Shown here piece by piece: positions 42,909 to 43,649 of a DNA stretch of 43,649 nucleotides; the stretch's first letter is position 1, and the number at the start of each line of letters is the position of its first letter. Source of the DNA: BNXB01 sp031556375 (GTDB lineage Bacteria > Bacteroidota > Bacteroidia > Bacteroidales > Azobacteroidaceae); contig JAVBTA010000017.1 in assembly GCA_031556375.1 (NCBI GenBank), positions 1 to 43,649 of the forward strand, read 5' to 3'. The notes under the pieces are model-generated. The model searched no databases. It saw only the letters and a list, made by a program, of their open reading frames with translations, and had not been told where the DNA came from. The position numbers and the translations under genes were made by a program.

Positions 42909-43483
42909 TCGTTAAACAAGATTCCTTTCAGATATCTACCTGTCCGTTCAAAATCATTCTTATTAACAACATGTAGACTTGTAATCTTTAAATTTCTATC
43001 CAACACAAAAAAGAATGGCACATTTTCTTCCTCCAAAGAAATTCCCAAACATTCATTTTTCAAACCAAGTAATCTCTTTCCATAACAGCTATTCCTGAAA
43101 CGAGGAAGATAATCGGGTGAAAGAAATATCACCTTATCACTTTCAAGATAATCCGGAATATAACGTTCTAACATATCTACACATTCCTGAATACACGGAG
43201 AACAGGTGTTATATGAAAAATAGAAATAAAGTTTTTTTTCTTTAGCAAGGTCTTCAAACAACATTGTGTTTAAAGAATCATTCCCAAAATAGACTTCCTG
43301 ATTCTTTAACAACAATCCATTATTACTTTCTTCCAACAAGATTATTTTCTGAGTAACCTGGTTTTCGTAATCAGACAACGCGACAACAGACTCTGCTTCC
43401 GCATTTTTTTGTTTTTTATCTGTACATGATATTGTAATACACATACACTCACAAAAGACTATAAAAAAGAATATCTTCTTCAT
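42905..43483 (-). CDS. Thioredoxin-like lipoprotein
   Basis: 192 residues. The N-terminus looks like a lipoprotein signal with Cys20 as probable acylated residue (CITISC then TDKK; the box is not perfect). Residues about 80-185 have a thioredoxin-like fold: LYFYFSYNTCSPCIQECVDML with a CxxC pair C94/C97 and an extra C101, PFFFVLDRNLKITSLHVV (cis-Pro area in VPFFF). Such proteins in Bacteroidales commonly accompany 6-bladed beta-propeller genes; here the upstream gene, 10 nt away, is one. Likely an outer-membrane or periplasmic redox or binding partner. Substrate unknown. Confidence 0.78.
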   Translation of the reverse strand: MKKIFFFIVFCECMCITISCTDKKQKNAEAESVVALSDYENQVTQKIILLEESNNGLLLKNQEVYFGNDSLNTMLFEDLAKEKKLYFYFSYNTCSPCIQECVDMLERYIPDYLESDKVIFLSPDYLPRFRNSCYGKRLLGLKNECLGISLEEENVPFFFVLDRNLKITSLHVVNKNDFERTGRYLKGILFND

Positions 43484-43493
43484 ACAAATATTT

Positions 43494-43649
43494 TTATTTT
43501 CTAAAGAAACACTTCACCAGCACCGGATTATCCGATTCTTCTATTTTTCTACACTTTTCCTTATCTATATCACTCAATATCGGTAAAAGCATATCTTTTT
43601 TATCCGGTTCCACATAAAAAATAAGATAGTCATTAGTAAAATAGAGTGG
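43494..43649 (-). CDS. C-terminal end of a probable 6-bladed beta-propeller protein (partial)
   Basis: An open minus-strand frame runs from the window edge to the stop TTA at 43494-43496, 51 residues. It reads YFTNDYLIFYVEPDKKDMLL and closes with SDNPVLVKCFFRK. The ending NPV-[LI]-V plus aromatic resembles the C-terminus of the 6-bladed beta-propeller family that Bacteroidales pair with thioredoxin-like lipoproteins. Only the end is in the window, so the call is tentative. The gap to the downstream thioredoxin-like gene is 10 nt, which implies an operon with this gene first. Confidence 0.55.
   Translation of the reverse strand, partial: PLYFTNDYLIFYVEPDKKDMLLPILSDIDKEKCRKIEESDNPVLVKCFFRK

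Overview
The window is chromosomal DNA of an AT-rich member of the Bacteroidota, almost certainly order Bacteroidales. The evidence is the Bacteroidetes-type promoter boxes (TAnnTTTG, several with an upstream TTTG), an RprX/RprY two-component pair, a giant secreted protein with a type IX-like C-terminal domain, an ECF sigma/FecR cassette and 6-bladed beta-propeller/thioredoxin-like lipoprotein genes. Genus cannot be fixed from sequence alone; an Odoribacteraceae-like or Parabacteroides-like gut commensal is a guess.

Layout. 1-235: one diverged half of a palindromic intergenic element, then a strong terminator. 236-7482 (minus): a 2050-residue secreted protein and a small TPR protein. 7526-7858: a near-perfect 85-nt inverted repeat, a second and complete copy of the element. 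7903-10215 (minus): rprX-rprY. 10450-17228 (plus): a secreted hypothetical protein, then a five-gene tripartite ABC efflux operon (ATPase, two MacB-like permeases, adaptor, TolC-like channel) preceded by an 8+8 palindromic operator resembling PadR-type sites. 17275-20141 (minus): an asparagine-synthetase-like enzyme without the glutaminase cysteine, and a polysaccharide flippase. 20222-22518 (minus): a Ser-type sulfatase and an EamA transporter. 22607-28567: an Uup-like ABC-F protein, an AsmA-like membrane protein and penicillin-binding protein 1C. 28568-29263: an internally deleted IS5-type element with intact 13-bp ends. 29337-31730: a markedly AT-rich TonB-receptor-like outer-membrane barrel. 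31731-38214: membrane protein, tsaD, DUF2490-type protein, acyl-CoA synthetase, ArgE-like M20 deacylase and a GNAT/FemAB-like transferase.

38276-42908 (plus) is the most interesting block. A barrel-less carboxypeptidase-regulatory-domain protein lies behind a strong promoter and a leader of about 350 nt. It is followed by an ECF sigma factor, a FecR-type anti-sigma factor and a second barrel-less paralogue that carries an STN (secretin/TonB N-terminal) signalling domain. This looks like cell-surface signalling in which the usual TonB-dependent transducer is replaced by a periplasmic protein without a barrel. The window ends with a minus-strand pair: a thioredoxin-like lipoprotein and the last 51 residues of a probable 6-bladed beta-propeller protein.

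All functional calls rest on recognising motifs by eye; no database search was run.
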